The position numbers were made by a program, and so were the translations under genes. From assembly GCF_964340395.1 (NCBI RefSeq), contig NC_135571.1, forward strand, positions 13,522,546 through 13,586,545: a DNA stretch of 64,000 nt, written 5' to 3'. Positions 11,022 to 24,409 of this stretch are shown here, piece after piece; position 1 is the stretch's first letter; each line of letters starts with the position of its first letter. This stretch comes from Glandiceps talaboti. Its lineage: Eukaryota > Hemichordata > Enteropneusta > Spengelidae. The notes beneath the pieces are model-generated. The model was not told the DNA's origin, did no database searches, and was given only the letters and a program-made list of their open reading frames with translations.

Positions 11022-13498
11022 ATTGGCAACCGGATTCTTAATAAGTGTATGTGTTTGTGTGTATGAACTTAAATGGAATTATTACACAAATTGATACGCA
11101 AATGTAAAATAATGTTACATCAATTTTTACAATACTTTCTCAGTTCATACCGAAATAACACACTATTGATACACCTACAAGAAATTTCTATAAAGACAAA
11201 ACTAAGGAGTGTGTCTTCGACATAGATATATTACAGTTCTTATAATGTCCCAGCAGTATCTATAAACAATACCCCAGCCATTGTTTCCTTCTTGATCTCA
11301 ATAACCTTAGACTGATGTTGTAATTATTTCATAGTGTTTTTAGTTCAAACTCTGTGACCCCTATTTTCTGATAGGGTAGGCGAGAATGACCTGCTAACAG
11401 AGACTGAGAGACTTTATGTCTAGGAAATTTACCAACGATTATAATAGAGGGAGGAATTGATGGCAAAAAGTAAACCTAAGTTAATAGTAATCATAAATGG
11501 TATCCTTGTGGTGTTGTAGAATCTGTATTATAGATTTGGAGACTGAAATGTCCCACCACTAGAGACTGGTAGACTTTGCATCAGGGAAATTAACCAACGT
11601 TTATTGTACATATATAAGTAAATTTCTCTTTCTTACTGTTAACAGTTAAGTCAGAGTGAGAAATTAGAAAACGCTAGGTCAAATTGTGCAATAACTGTGG
11701 AAGTTTTTACTAATAAACTCTGTAAGAGTTGACAAACACACTGTTACTAATGTTAGAGGTACACACACCATTGAGACATTGACTTTTGACCTTGACCTTC
11801 ATCTTCAAGGTCAAATGTAAATTTTCATGATAACCTTGCTATACAACAAACCAGATAGGGTGGTTGTCTGCTATGAAGGCTTGTTTATTGATATGTCAGA
11901 GTGAGAGATTAAAATTATAATGAAATGATGAAGGAGAATGAAAGGCAATTCTTCTGTGCTGAAGTAGTATTAAATTGAAAAAACAAATGGTGTTTTGACA
12001 GAACAGATGTGTATTATGACAGAACATTACAGGATATCAAGTGGAAGTAGGAATTTATTAAGACTGAAAAGAGGCCGGTTTTGGGATCTGAAAATATTGC
12101 AGACTTTTAAGTCCCACAAGAGCTCTTCTTTCATTTCATACAAGTATCAATAATTTTGAGATCTGAAATGTCAATCATTAAAAGTGACAGTTTGAAAGTG
12201 ATCTGCCAGTCTAGCTTTATATATCGGATATGTGGAATGACAACTCTTGTCAAAGGTCACTGAACATTTCTGTGTTGTTTATGGCATGTGGGTGACTGAC
12301 ATATGTACATGAACAAACTTGTAAGTTTTGTGAAAATTTTATGAGTTGCGATTACTTTCACTTTGAAATTTTGACATCAAATCAATAATGAGAATCAGTT
12401 CTGTTTTTCTGCTGTAAAATTGAATTAATATTTGTCAAAATTTTTTAAAAACTTTGGCATGAAGGTAATAACATTTTGCATCAAGCTACAAATATGTATT
12501 CATTCTACGATTCCAATTTAAAATAGATTTGAAATGTGGCAAAAAGTTACAGAAAATCAAGAATTTTTGTTAAAATGATTTCAGAAAAAAAAATGTTGAT
12601 AGTTTAAAGGTCAAAGGTTAAGTGTAGGGTAGTTTTTAGTGACATTGTTTGTTGATGAGTCTGCATGATGTCATGATCTGTATTGATACTGTATCTGATA
12701 TGCAAGGAATGGTAGGTCCACTATTTTACCAGCTGTATCAAAAATTAGGTTGAACAGATGGAATGCTTCAAGAAAATGACTAATAAGTATCGCATGTACA
12801 TTTGACTCATTCTTAGGAAAGAGAATAAAAGGTGAAAACAAGGTTATTGACACATTTTTAAAGCTTCAGATTTCAGCTATTTTTGTCAGACTAATTGCCA
12901 ATTACTACATTTTAATAATCATAAAATTTGAACATTTTTTCTTAACATTCAGATTTCAGTTATTTTTTTCAGACCAATTGCAAATTTGTTAATTTTCATA
13001 GCTATAAAACGCAAAATTTCAATGTAAAATTTCAGAATGATTCTGCTCAACTCAGAAGCATGCTTTCAAGGAAGCATAGACCAAGCACTGACCACCTTCT
13101 ATAACCCTAGGCTAAAGTCACCGTGTAATTAATAATAGTGTCCAAATAAGCCTGACTTCTACATGTTCAAATCACTGTACAGCTAGTACCCAAATAAACT
13201 ATAGAGGGAATACTGACCCCTACTACAGCCCTAAATTCATGACACAACAAATACCCATAGACAAAAACATAGAGAAACACACAAATCTTCCAAGGAATAC
13301 ACTCCAATCGTTCATCGTATCCATAGTTATATAGAACATCATAAGTCAAACACTGTCCAGACATACAATGTAGATATTCCGGCAGTCTAGACATAATGGT
13401 GTGCACAGACAACTGACTAGACTTATAGTTTGTACAGCCTACACTTCAGTAAAGTGAGATCATTGAAGTTAATATTGATATAATGATATCTAAGCTCA
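11022..13498. other. Non-coding stretch
   Basis: AT-rich, no convincing exon. Includes a loosely duplicated block (about 11380-11440 and 11540-11610), a copy of the AT-rich dispersed element at 12520-12600, and a pair of about 103-bp related segments starting near 12868 and 12950. Confidence 0.55.
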
Positions 13499-13850
13499 TC
13501 ACATGAACAGTCATAAACTCTGTCCAGTAGTATGCCTGCACAGCAGCTTACATGTTATGAAAAGTGACACAGGAACAGTCATAAATTCTGTCCTGCAGTA
13601 TGGGTATCTAGCTGCCATTTACAAGTTATAATAAATAGCACATGAACAGTCATAAACTCTGTCCTGCAGTATGCCTGCACAGCAGCTTACAAGATATGAA
13701 AAATGACACAGGAACAGCCATAAATTCTGTCCTGCAGTATGGGTGGGTATATAGCTGCCATTTACAAGTTATAATAAATAGCACATGAACAGTCATAAAC
13801 TCTGTCCTGCAGTATGCTTGTACAGCAACTTACAAGTTATACTAAATGAC
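13499..13850. repeat. Tandem repeat, 139-143 bp higher-order unit, 2.5 copies
   Basis: ACATGAACAGTCATAAACTC begins at 13501, 13640 and 13783. Each unit is a dimer of two related halves (AACAGTCATAAACTCTGTCC and AACAGTCATAAATTCTGTCC), so this is a two-level repeat. Confidence 0.88.
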
Positions 13851-14032
13851 ACACAGGTTCTCTTATTCACAATAATACTCCCTGTGAAGAACTGTCACTT
13901 ACACTAAAATTGTTTACATAATTTCCAAGTTATCAGTCAAAAGACTGCAGGCAATCAGGAACTCATATTACATGGTATATTAATAAGTAAAGATACTAAA
14001 CTACTGTGACTCATCTTAACGTGGTATTACAT

Positions 14033-14165
14033 TTCATGGAGAGGTGACAGAGTGTGGCTTCATGGAGAGGTGGCTGTGTTACATTTCATGGAGGGATGAC
14101 TGTTACATTTCATGGGGAGGTGACTTACATTTCTTGGAGAGGTGACTGTTACAATTTATGGAGAG
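14033..14165. repeat. Degenerate short repeat TTTCATGGAGAGGTGAC
   Basis: Five or six imperfect copies of TTTCATGGAGAGGTGACTGT spaced about 25-38 bp. Isolated relatives at about 14655 and 14985. Confidence 0.75.
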
Positions 14166-14780
14166 TACTGCACCTAAATGCCTAAATGGTTTGTTTGAAT
14201 ATTTTGGTCAAAAAGCACTTCATAATAATGCTTATTAGTTGTTTACATGCTCTTGTTTTCATTCCCTTGAAATGTTCTGGTTTTCAATCTCGCTGCTGCA
14301 AAGATGAAGAAAGTTAGATATAAATTAGGTTAAGAGATGTTAGATAGGGTTGTAAATAATGGGAATATGATATGACTCTTGTCAAAACATATTGCTTTGC
14401 AGTTATTTTGCACAATTTTTCATTCATATTTGTATGGTTTTTTCTGGTTGTTCTTTTTACAATTTTCATATTTTTATTCATTGTACACTGTTTCATGTTG
14501 CAGACCTTGACACCGCAAACCTTGGAGAAGTGACTAATAAGAATTTATTCAAGGAGCATGCATTTCTTAGTTGCTAAATAAATCATTCTTCCACTTGATA
14601 TCATCAGTAAGTATGGTTGATGGTAAAGAAAATAAGTACAATATCTCATGTTTCAATTTGTGGAGAGGTGACTGTATAGAGTATAGTGTATACCACTTAA
14701 TGGCTAATGGTGTTATGGCAGCCATCAACCACCGCTATCATCTCTTTGGCAGCTACCTAACTAAAATATGTTTTAATACT

Positions 14781-14903
14781 GCACTGTTGAGATACATCGT
14801 TAGCTGATCATACTTCTTAGCTCTCGTATTCTGTGTTGTCATGAGAATATGAAAATAGTAGGTTGTTGAGGTGCAACCAGCTAACGATGTAGCCCAACAG
14901 CAC
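14781..14903. repeat. Foldback, 26 bp arms
   Basis: GATACATCGTTAGCTG (14791-14806) is inverted at 14878-14893 as CAGCTAACGATGTAGC, and the outer ends GCACTGTTGA and CCAACAGCAC also pair. Loop about 71 nt. Possible MITE. Confidence 0.8.
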
Positions 14904-15473
14904 AATGAACAGGCTATTACCTGATTGAATTAAGCGAGCGGATTTATGCTTGAAAGTAACTATGTATGGTACCTCATATCTCATTTTGTAGAGAGGTGAC
15001 TATATACCTGAGCCTCTAATCGTAGCAAAGTAAAAAGTGACCATCTCTTTTGCACTAATAACCGAATAGACAGAGGATTTACACTAGCCTTGCGCTAAAG
15101 AAAAATGTATGTTATATCATGTTTCATGTTATATTAAGTTATATGTATCTCTATGTATCAGCTACTACTACTGCTATTACAGCTACTACCTTTCAATAGT
15201 TTACTATTAAACTGAATGGCCAGATAAATAATTTACAGATGCACTAAAGAAAATAAGTATGATTGCACATTTTTTACTTCATGGAGATGTCAATGTGTGC
15301 TTCTTTGAAGTCATTTCCTTTGAATAAATGTATTTTTTGATTGCGATATCAGATAAGCCCTTGAATAAATGACTGTGATATTGGCAAAGATGTTAATTTT
15401 GTTGCCACTTTACAGAGCAATCATTTTAATTTCTTTCCAAATGGAATCAATTTGAATAAATTAAGTTTAATTC

Positions 15474-15595
15474 GTGTTAAAATATTCCAGAGCCGTGTTC
15501 CTTGACAGAGTTCAGTGTTAAAATATTCAAAGAACTGTGTTCATTGACAGAGTTCTGTGTTAAAATATTCAAGAACTGTGTTCATTGACAGAGTT
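15474..15595. repeat. Tandem repeat, 41-42 bp unit, 3 copies
   Basis: Copies of GTGTTAAAATATTCAAGAAC plus TGTGTTCATTGACAGAGTT at 15474, 15515 and 15557. Confidence 0.9.
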
Positions 15596-17118
15596 ACCTG
15601 ACATGAATTTGTTGTAGTTAGTGAATTATTGTAATCAGTGTCTGAAAAGGAGAAATTTGATATTTGGATAAAAAAGGAGAGAGTACTTGTAGTAGGTGTA
15701 TTTTACATAATTATAGTATATTAAGTTGTTTCAAGGAGTAAAAACATTTATGTTCAACTCGTTGAGGTGATTAATTATTGGTGTACTTTAGATGTAAGTA
15801 TAGTAGGTTGAAGTCATTAATACTCAACTTGAAAATTGAGAACTTTCTGGAAATTGATGTGTTTGTGTAGTTTCACATATTTTGCTCTCTTTCCTTCATC
15901 AGTTCATGTAATCTGTAAGGTATGCCATGTCGGAGTGCCTTCACACACTGGCTAACACCTGGACAGTAAGGTTGTTTAGAATGAACACAACATCACAGTC
16001 GATATAAAGTAGTGCTTTTTTTTTGTTCAAGATGTCGGCATATTTCTGACTTTCTGTTAAAAGTCTGTATTTTAAACCAAATAGAATTTAGTTTCTCCAA
16101 CAAAGTTGTCATGGAAACGTCAAACACCGTCACTGCTACTGGTAGCTACTGGAGTATCCACTTTGAATTACATTGACATCACTAGAATTCAAAATTCAAA
16201 GCGATATTTTCATTCCCTGAACACACAAATGTAGTCTTTTAAATGTGAAAATTGAATGACAGATACAATAACTATATTGTGTTGAGATGTGTATGCATGA
16301 CTGTACATTGTGAATAATTAATAAAGGTGACAGTTTTATATTAGTTTTCATTTAGCTGGATATTTGCACTATGAATAATATTATAGTCAGTGTATCAGGG
16401 TGTTGCGACAAGGCAAGATTACGCTCAATTTAAGAATAGGTTTGGTAAGGTTTTAATTTCATTTGTTTACTTTTTTTTTCATATGTGAGTGTCTAGTTCA
16501 GGTAGTTATGTTTTCAGTTGTTTTCCAAATGGTCTGTGTTGTTTATTTCTTCCTATCAGATGTACAGCCATTACAGATTGGAAGAACAGTTTATATTGTC
16601 TTTTTAAGTTGATGTCACTTTCTGCATCCACTATTTCTTACAAGACTTCACAATTCTCACGATTTTATTACATTTTTCTCGAATACGTTAAAAAATATTT
16701 AGGGTCAACACTGAAACATTGAACTAGGTGGGGTCGGGTAACTGGAACCAAACAATTATTTTTTCAGGCCTAACATGATAGTAATTTAGTTGAAAGTTGG
16801 ATAGAATTTCTTTAACTTAGAAGTTTCAAAGCTTAGCTTTTTTGAGTAAATTAGGAATATGAGCTCAATTGGTTATTAAATTTGAAGTGAATGACTCAAA
16901 TATCCTAAAATATTATCAAATTAAAAAAAATAATAAGATAGATAAATAAAAAAGTCAATATTGGCCAAAGTGATGATTCATTAATATTGTTTTCATTATT
17001 GTTGTGAAATAAAAAATACAATAACATTGTCATGTCAACAGACCAATTAAAAAAATTAACATGTTACAAATTAATTAATTGGTATTGATTGTCTGACTGT
17101 ACTATTGATTAAAAAATG
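15596..17118. other. Non-coding stretch with MITE-end-like site
   Basis: AT-rich, no gene recognised. A 77-codon open frame at 16489-16722 has no family resemblance. GGTTCC...CAGGCC at about 16741-16771 resembles, on the minus strand, the GGCC-A(n) terminal repeat seen at 41348 and 48089. Confidence 0.5.
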
Positions 17119-17198
17119 ACTAATTAATATCTGTTGTCTCTTGATATGTTAATTAGACACTAATTAATATCTGTTGTCTTTTGATATGTTAATTGGAC
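17119..17198. repeat. Tandem duplication, 40 bp
   Basis: ACTAATTAATATCTGTTGTC followed by TCTTGATATGTTAATTAGAC occurs twice head to tail with three or four differences. Downstream, TGAGGTAATAACCACAGC recurs at about 17288 and 17441. Confidence 0.9.
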
Positions 17199-18076
17199 AG
17201 TGATAATGCAGCTTAATTTGGTTCAGAGTGTCAAATGCAAATTTCAGGTTGTCAGTTTAATTGATGATTGTGCAGTTTATGAATCAGTTGAGGTAATAAC
17301 CACAGCCCAAGATACTGTATGTACAAGATACTGTGTGTACAAGATACTTTGTGTATTCCTACAATATTACCTGATGTACAACTAAGCAATTTCCAGGGTC
17401 AGTTTTAGTCGATGGTTGTGGAGTATAAATGTGAATCACTTGAGGTAATAACCACAGCTCAAGATACTGTGTGTATGCTTTGTGATAGCTTCAATAGTAA
17501 GTACTATGTGTACTATGGCTGTGCACTAGGCGACGATGAGAATTTAGTTGATAATTGTCCATTTTACTTGAGTACAGTCTGCTGGTGGATGCTGTACTGG
17601 TATGTACATATTGTTGATGTAGTGTGTGTATGTTTCAATATCATCCAGCAGATAACTAACACAACTGGGCATGAATATTTATAACAGTTTTACCTACAAC
17701 CTTTTGTGTTTTCCGGATCTGTGAAGAAATAGATGTCCCCGTAATTACAAGAATATATTATGAAGCACAATTTTCAGTTTTAAGGGGATTATCATCACAC
17801 TGTGATTCACAGTCATTCATGGACATTATACTCTTTTAATTATGTGAAAAATAATACAATGCTTGAAAATTGTCACCTGATTATTGCAAATGCTTAAAAT
17901 ATCTGTTCTACCAATGATGGCAGCACTTCAACTTTGTGGGTAACGTTGCACTTTTAGAGTAGTGACCTGAATAGTGAGGTGAGAAGTTGAAACTTAGATG
18001 ATGCCATACAGTTAAGATAAAAATAGATGTACACCTGTGTCTTCCTGTCAATAACAATGTCTTGTCAATATCTATA

Positions 18077-18341
18077 CCCTGTTCAGAGACATACAGTTAT
18101 GCCAGTGCTGCACTGGAGGAAAGTTACAACTTACTACTTTCAACCAAGTTTGCCTGTCACACACTGTACTCAGTTTTAGTAAAGCAGAAGTCAAACAAAC
18201 TAACGCTAGGGTGATAGAATTCAGTTGTAACTTTATGCCATTGCAGTCACTGTGCCATTGCAGCACCATTTTGCAGTGCCATTGCAGTACCAGTGCAGTG
18301 TCAGTGCAGCGCCAGCGTAACTGTCAATGTCTGAACAGGGT
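18077..18341. repeat. Foldback with internal GCCATTGCAG repeats
   Basis: CCCTGTTCAGAGACATACAG at 18077 is inverted at the right end (CTGTCAATGTCTGAACAGGG, to 18340). The inner AAAGTTACAACT at 18121 pairs with AGTTGTAACTTT at 18224. The right arm is interrupted at about 18237-18295 by short tandem repeats of the type GCCATTGCAG. Confidence 0.82.
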
Positions 18342-18405
18342 ACATAACACTGTGTTGTGGTATAGTGTGCCATCATGTAACTATAGCAACACACTGTGGC
18401 AGTAT

Positions 18406-18595
18406 GATTTAGTCTGGTTAATATTTTGTGTTGTCATGGTAATAACATGTCAGGATTTAGCCTGGTTATTATGTGTTGTCATGGTAATAACATGTCAAGA
18501 TTTAGCCTGGTTATTATGTGTTGTCATGGTAATAACATCATGTCAGGATTTAGTCTTATTATTTTATGTTGTCATGGTAATAATGTGTTGGGAGA
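18406..18595. repeat. Minisatellite, 45-48 bp unit, 4 copies
   Basis: GATTTAGCCTGGTTATTATG plus TGTTGTCATGGTAATAACAT starts at 18406, 18454, 18499 and 18547. Confidence 0.92.
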
Positions 18596-18942
18596 ACTAT
18601 ATTGTTAGATCTGTCTGGATTATATTTAGAGAGAATGACAATATCTGTAAATACCACCATTGCTCTGTTTGACAAGCTGTTGCCATGTAACCTGTAACTC
18701 TCCAGGCTTGAAGAAGTTGGAATGGGTAGTAAAGTATATTTAGACCTCTAGAGTGCAATTAAATTTTCAACAGAATACATGACATATTTCAAACTGTTAG
18801 GTATTGATTATTGTAGGTTGGCAGATGATTATAATATATGAATTTATAAACTTAGCAATATCTGATTGGCAATCTTTTCATCAATTTTCACCTAAATCTG
18901 TTCATAATCTGTTAAATGTATCACTATTAAACAAAGAAACAC

Positions 18943-19063
18943 AGATAGACACAGCCAGACAGACAGACAGACAGAGAGACAGACAGAGAGACAGACACAG
19001 ACACAGACACAGTCAGACTGACTGACAGATAAACTGACAGATAAACACAGACAGACAAACAGA
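18943..19063. repeat. (GACA)n microsatellite
   Basis: Imperfect GACA/CAGA repeats with dinucleotide variants. Confidence 0.93.
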
Positions 19064-19137
19064 TGGGAGTGAAAACATAACCTACCCAAACTCCTCTGGC
19101 ATAGATTCTAGTCGTGTGTGTGTGAGAGGGAGGAGAA

Positions 19138-19186
19138 GGGGGGGGGGGGGTTGGTTGGTTGGTTGGTTGGTTGGTTGGTTGGTTGG
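19138..19186. repeat. G13 run followed by (TTGG)9
   Basis: G run 19138-19150, then nine TTGG units. G-rich strand is +; it could form a quadruplex. Confidence 0.97.
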
Positions 19187-19668
19187 ATCTCACTTTTCCC
19201 CTACCACACCTGGCATTTCGCTAGTAGCCATTTATTCAAACCCTAAAATTAGGTTACGATCATTTCCTGCAGTGATGATTTTACATCATTTAAATCAACC
19301 CTCTGAGTTGGTTCTAATCACATGGTGATGCTATATGATGTCTTTCATCTCCCAGCAAGAAAAAAATGAAAACTGAACAAGAATTGTTACCTGATTTCTG
19401 GCCAAAGCTTCATAGTGAACACACACTAGCAAAATACCAGGCATGGTAGGGGAAAGGTGAGAACCAAAAAATGTGTTCACCTTTGGATTCTAGGCTAAAA
19501 ACTTAATCAGTCAAAGGTAATAACAACAGCTGTAGATATTGTGTTTCATTAAATATTATACCCCAATATTTTTCTTTGTTCAGCCAAGGAAAATACAAGT
19601 GACCTAAGGGGTCTTTGTATTATAAGTGACAACCCTTTGGTCCCGAGTATATTCCGACTTAATGAAGA

Positions 19669-19872
19669 AAAATATTGGGAAATAATATGATTATACCAGT
19701 GCCAGTAATATCAAAGAAAAATTGGGGAAAGTAATGGCAATTTTGAACGTTTTGATATTCGAACACAGCAGAACCAGTGATGTAGACAAACGTCGTGACA
19801 TAGAACAACCAAAGTATATAAATTCTATATTTTTTGTTCACCTAGGCTTGTGTATGGTATAAACATATACCA
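19669..19872 (+). repeat. Dispersed repeat family, copy 1
   Basis: About 200 bp with a second copy in the same orientation at 33175-33385. Shared runs include GCCAGTAATATCAA, CAGCAGAACCAGTGAT and GGTATAA near the right end. The ends carry a short inverted TTATACCA, suggesting a MITE. Just upstream, 19585-19620 (GGAAAATACAAGTGACCTAA) is found inverted next to copy 2 at 33127-33164. Confidence 0.82.
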
Positions 19873-20177
19873 ATACTATGAATCGAATCTGTTATCAATT
19901 ACTTCTAGGAATGTACTAAATGTTGTAGAGAATGTCACAATATTTATTGATGGTTTAAGACTCTACCATGTGTTAGTGATTTAGGCAATGTCATGACCAA
20001 TTAGGGAAGTGTTATTAGTAATTAGTTTATTATAAGGGTAATAGTGACATTATGGAGTGGTATTGAGGTCAATACAATCTAATAAAGATAATAGGAATAA
20101 TTTTAGGTACAGGTGCAAAATCTTTTTTTGATAAGTTGAATATTAGGAAATAAATGGTATAATTGCAGAGAGTTTTA

Positions 20178-20266
20178 TAAAATTCCATGGTAACAGAATA
20201 GAATGGATGAAACTGTCTAAAATTCCATGGTAACAGAATAGAATGGGTGAAACTGTTTAAAATTCC
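20178..20266. repeat. Tandem duplication, 40 bp, 2.2 copies
   Basis: AATTCCATGGTAACAGAATA at 20181 and 20221, with a third partial start at 20261. Directly followed by the GTA array. Confidence 0.92.
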
Positions 20267-20278
20267 AGCACTTGCTGA

Positions 20279-20279
20279 C

Positions 20280-20357
<78 letters not shown>

Positions 20358-20378
20358 ATAGTAGTAGTAGTAGTAGTA
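20279..20378. repeat. (GTA)n trinucleotide microsatellite
   Basis: About 33 GTA units with one AATA interruption near 20357. Confidence 0.98.
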
Positions 20379-20980
20379 CTAACACGGCAGAAAAGTGGAG
20401 TTTCAGTTGAATTTGAACTGCTACTGTTGTGGTAGTCTGACAGGTTCAGCTGTTGGTCCACTTATGTATAAATCACATTATAAAAGTGGAAGGGGCACCT
20501 GTATCTTTCAGGCTACTGTTGTGGTATAGTACCACAGTGACTATAAACCTTAACCTTGAGGGTGACTAGGAAATACTGGAAATTCCCTTTTTGTTCCCTA
20601 TTCATCTTCATTCCGGATGATTCATCCCTATTATCCTTGATATTGGACATGAATTCCTATTTATGGGAATCACTGATGTGTAACTAAATACAGGATAATT
20701 CTTATTACTTTACCGTGCATGGTTGCACCTGACACCACTGAAGAAATATTAATATCGTATTTGTGTCAGTTTCACACTGTAAATTATTAATATTATGAAA
20801 TATTCAAATATAAACAGAATTTGTCTCAATAATTTATACATTATATAAGATGTATTATATATTTACATAATTTAACACTTATTAACTTATATTCACAAAT
20901 GTATTTGAAATAGAGAGAAAATGTGGAAGTATGTGGAGACTTTATTATATACTTAATATATATGTGAATGAGAGACTAAC

Positions 20981-21049
20981 AGATAGAGAGAGAGAAAGAG
21001 AGAGAGGGAGAGAGAGATCAGAGAGAGCGAGAGAGAGAGAGAGATCGAG

Positions 21050-21089
<40 letters not shown>

Positions 21090-21148
21090 AGAGAGAGCGA
21101 GAGAGAGAGAGATCAGAGAGAGAGAGAGAGACTGACTCAGAGAGAGAT

Positions 21149-21240
<92 letters not shown>

Positions 21241-21253
21241 CAGAGACAGAGAG
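20981..21253. repeat. (GA)n microsatellite with GATC and GACTGACTCA interruptions
   Basis: About 270 bp of AG repeats. GATCAGAGAGAGCGAGAG and GACTGACTCAGAGAGAGA each recur, so the array has a higher-order pattern. Confidence 0.97.
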
Positions 21254-21799
21254 CATATTGTATTTTTATAAAGCCATTGAGAACATATACAGAGTAACAT
21301 TTTCCCATTAGTCACTTTCTCTCAATTTCTTTCAAGCAATTATTCTCAAAGTATATTGATACAAAGTCCATCAAAGTTCTACTTATTGCAGTGTAAGTTG
21401 TGCTTAGAACTAATGTTAAAGAAATGATTCATCAAGCCAATATGGCCTCTATAGGTGATTCAGGTTTACATTTACATAGCCTCATAGATCAGTATCTATT
21501 GTATAATGGAAATGACATCTGTAGGTGACAGTCAAATTAAATAATGATGAATATATTGAGATGTGTATAAAATTTGAATCATATTATAGCAATCGGCTCG
21601 TAAAAAAATCAATCTAGTGTTACAATATGTCTTCTAATAAGACAAATATTTGGTCATGTGTTAAAATGATTAAGAAATGATGTTTTCTTGTGAGTCACTA
21701 CATAGCAAGTAGCCCTGAAACTTTACTCTGGCTTGATAAATATTGTCTGTCAGTGTATGTGAAGCCAGTTAGCCAAGCCTCATAGAGATGATAACATCA
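21254..21799. other. Non-coding stretch
   Basis: No gene or repeat recognised. Confidence 0.5.
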
Positions 21800-22140
21800 A
21801 ATTGTGGTGTACCACAAGAAATTGCTCTGCGTTACTGTCCGCAGTCCATCACATCAGCTTTATAGGCCCCAACAACCTAACACTACAGATAGACTTTGAG
21901 GGGAGGGGGTACCACTGGCAAGGTCTTGTAGGGGTGTGCAGCCAATGCTGCCAACCCCCAGACCCCAGTTTAGACTCCCTATCTCTAAAAATACAGTACC
22001 CATTTTAGACCAAAGGGTGGACCGCCTCCCCCAAGGGCCGCTCATATATGTATACCCAATAGGCGAGAGTATCCATCCCCCAGGACTTGTACAGCACCTG
22101 TCTCCCCTTCCCCACACCTCAGGGAGAGAGGGGGTACAGT
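21800..22140. other. GC-rich patch of unknown nature
   Basis: A compositional island in AT-rich DNA with C- and G-runs (for example CCAACCCCCAGACCCCAG near 21951 and GGACCGCCTCCCCCAAGGGC near 22019). Open frames on both strands overlap, none with a recognisable domain. It could be an unrecognised mobile element or processed fragment. Confidence 0.5.
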
Positions 22141-22539
22141 GATATTCTTCAACAGTGTAACAGTGGCAATCAACTTATAACACTGTTTGCTGCATAGCAT
22201 GGGTACTTTTTCAAAAGAGAAATTCTGTTCAAAAAGAACCTTTTGACCCGACAAGCAGATTTGTTCCACTGAACAAGTATACTTTAAACTCTCGTACAAA
22301 CACTTCTAACATGTATGACATTGCAATAAAGATATTGTCATATAAATGAGATAATAGAACCATAGTACTGTGAACTTTGACCTTTACTTTCACTTCATCT
22401 CACAGCTTGTTCTGTTTACTGAGAACTCTGACCTTTAGATAATTTATAATCGGTAAAGAAAGCATTGCCATAACGAGTGGGATATGAAATATTGAGATAA
22501 AATGATAAAATTAATATAGTGCTATGACTATAGATATAC

Positions 22540-23115
<576 letters not shown>

Positions 23116-23579
23116 CATAGCTATTAATTACTACCACCCCGGTATTACTAATTAGCAGTACATCTTGTGTAACTATGACTTTCTGCGAGTCGTCGAGATC
23201 TACCCAGTAAAATAGTTTTGGCTAAAGTTTAGTCTTATGTGATTACAAAACATTGCCCACATAGATACTAAACTTGAAACCACTTCAGTAGGTATGTATA
23301 AACAAGAAAAAGTTGGCATCTAGATATTTCTGAAGTAAAGATACCATTTTTGTTTCTAATTAATTAATGGCAAGTTCAAAACGTTGTTTGGCAAGGGCTA
23401 GTTTCTAGTTTTCCATTGAAAACAGTTGTATTAAAGTTACTTTGAAATTATATCTTGTTGGCCTTAAGCTAGCAAGGTTTGTTTTGATGATTAATTGACC
23501 ACTTAACATATACTTGTTACTGGGTGTAATGTAATTAGTATGTCAATTGAGAACAGCCTCCACTAATGGTGAACTACTT

Positions 23580-23598
23580 TCAACACTAGAGGGCGCTG
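23580..23598 (+). promoter_or_regulatory. CTCF-like motif
   Basis: ACACTAGAGGGCGCTG agrees with most core positions of the bilaterian CTCF consensus (CCACCAGGGGGCGCT). It lies about 0.8 kb upstream of the first recognised exon. Sequence match only; occupancy is unknown. Confidence 0.4.
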
Positions 23599-24090
23599 TT
23601 CATATGGTACCTCAAGTTTAGTTGACAAACTGTTTCAGCATGTGTTTGGATTTCAAAGGTTCAATTGACATTCTTTAAACAGTTCCTTTGGTTCACATTT
23701 TTTCTTTGTCTATAGCAAGACGCAATTAAGATCTTGCAAAAAGTGTTAACTTTGAGATTTCTATGCTGAGGTAGTAGACACAGAATTCAAAGTTAATTTG
23801 CACTTGTGAACATAAGTTGTGATTATTTGATATTCTTTATGGGATGTCTGTCAGTAAATTTATAGTACAGAACACCACTTGTCACATAATTGAAACAATA
23901 TGTTATGCAATTACTAAAAACCAATCTCATCAAATTTGGTAATTAAGGCCACAAGTACACACAGCAGGAGTATATAGTAGTAATAAAGTGAGATACATGC
24001 AATACTAGTAAAAGGACTGGCTGACAAAATGAAAATTTTAGTTTTTGAAACATTTTCCACTTATTTTGAAACATTACTAAATGCATAAAA

Positions 24091-24277
24091 TTAAAGTATT
24101 CACATTACAACCTCTATCCTACCAGGTCCCCAATTATACAGCTGGGTTGACTTGGGTACACATATAATTAAAGCATTCACATTACAACCTCTATCCTACC
24201 AGGTCCCTAATTATACAGCTGTGTGGACTTGGGTACACATAGGATTAAAGTATTCACATTACAACCTCTATCCTACA
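24091..24277. repeat. Tandem repeat, 77 bp unit, 2.4 copies
   Basis: TTAAAGTATTCACATTACAA at 24091, 24168 and 24245, each followed by CCTCTATCCTACCAGGTCCC in the first two. Confidence 0.93.
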
Positions 24278-24294
24278 ACACCTCAAAGCCTAAT

Positions 24295-24316
24295 GGGGGG
24301 GGGGGGGGGGGGGGGG
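24295..24316 (+). repeat. Poly(G) run of 22
   Basis: Uninterrupted G22 on the + strand, about 93 nt before the acceptor of the first recognised exon. Confidence 0.97.
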
Positions 24317-24409
24317 CTGTACAACACCACATAATACAATGTAAATGTTGATAAGTCTGAATGACTTCTTAGTTCTTATTCTGTGTTTGTCTTATTTTGT
24401 ATCTTACAG

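Noticed and set aside
16489-16722. Possible upstream CH-domain exon (contains TDW in translation)
   Set aside because: Only three residues coincide with the NAV TDWANHYL motif; the rest does not resemble a CH domain and the splice sites are not convincing.
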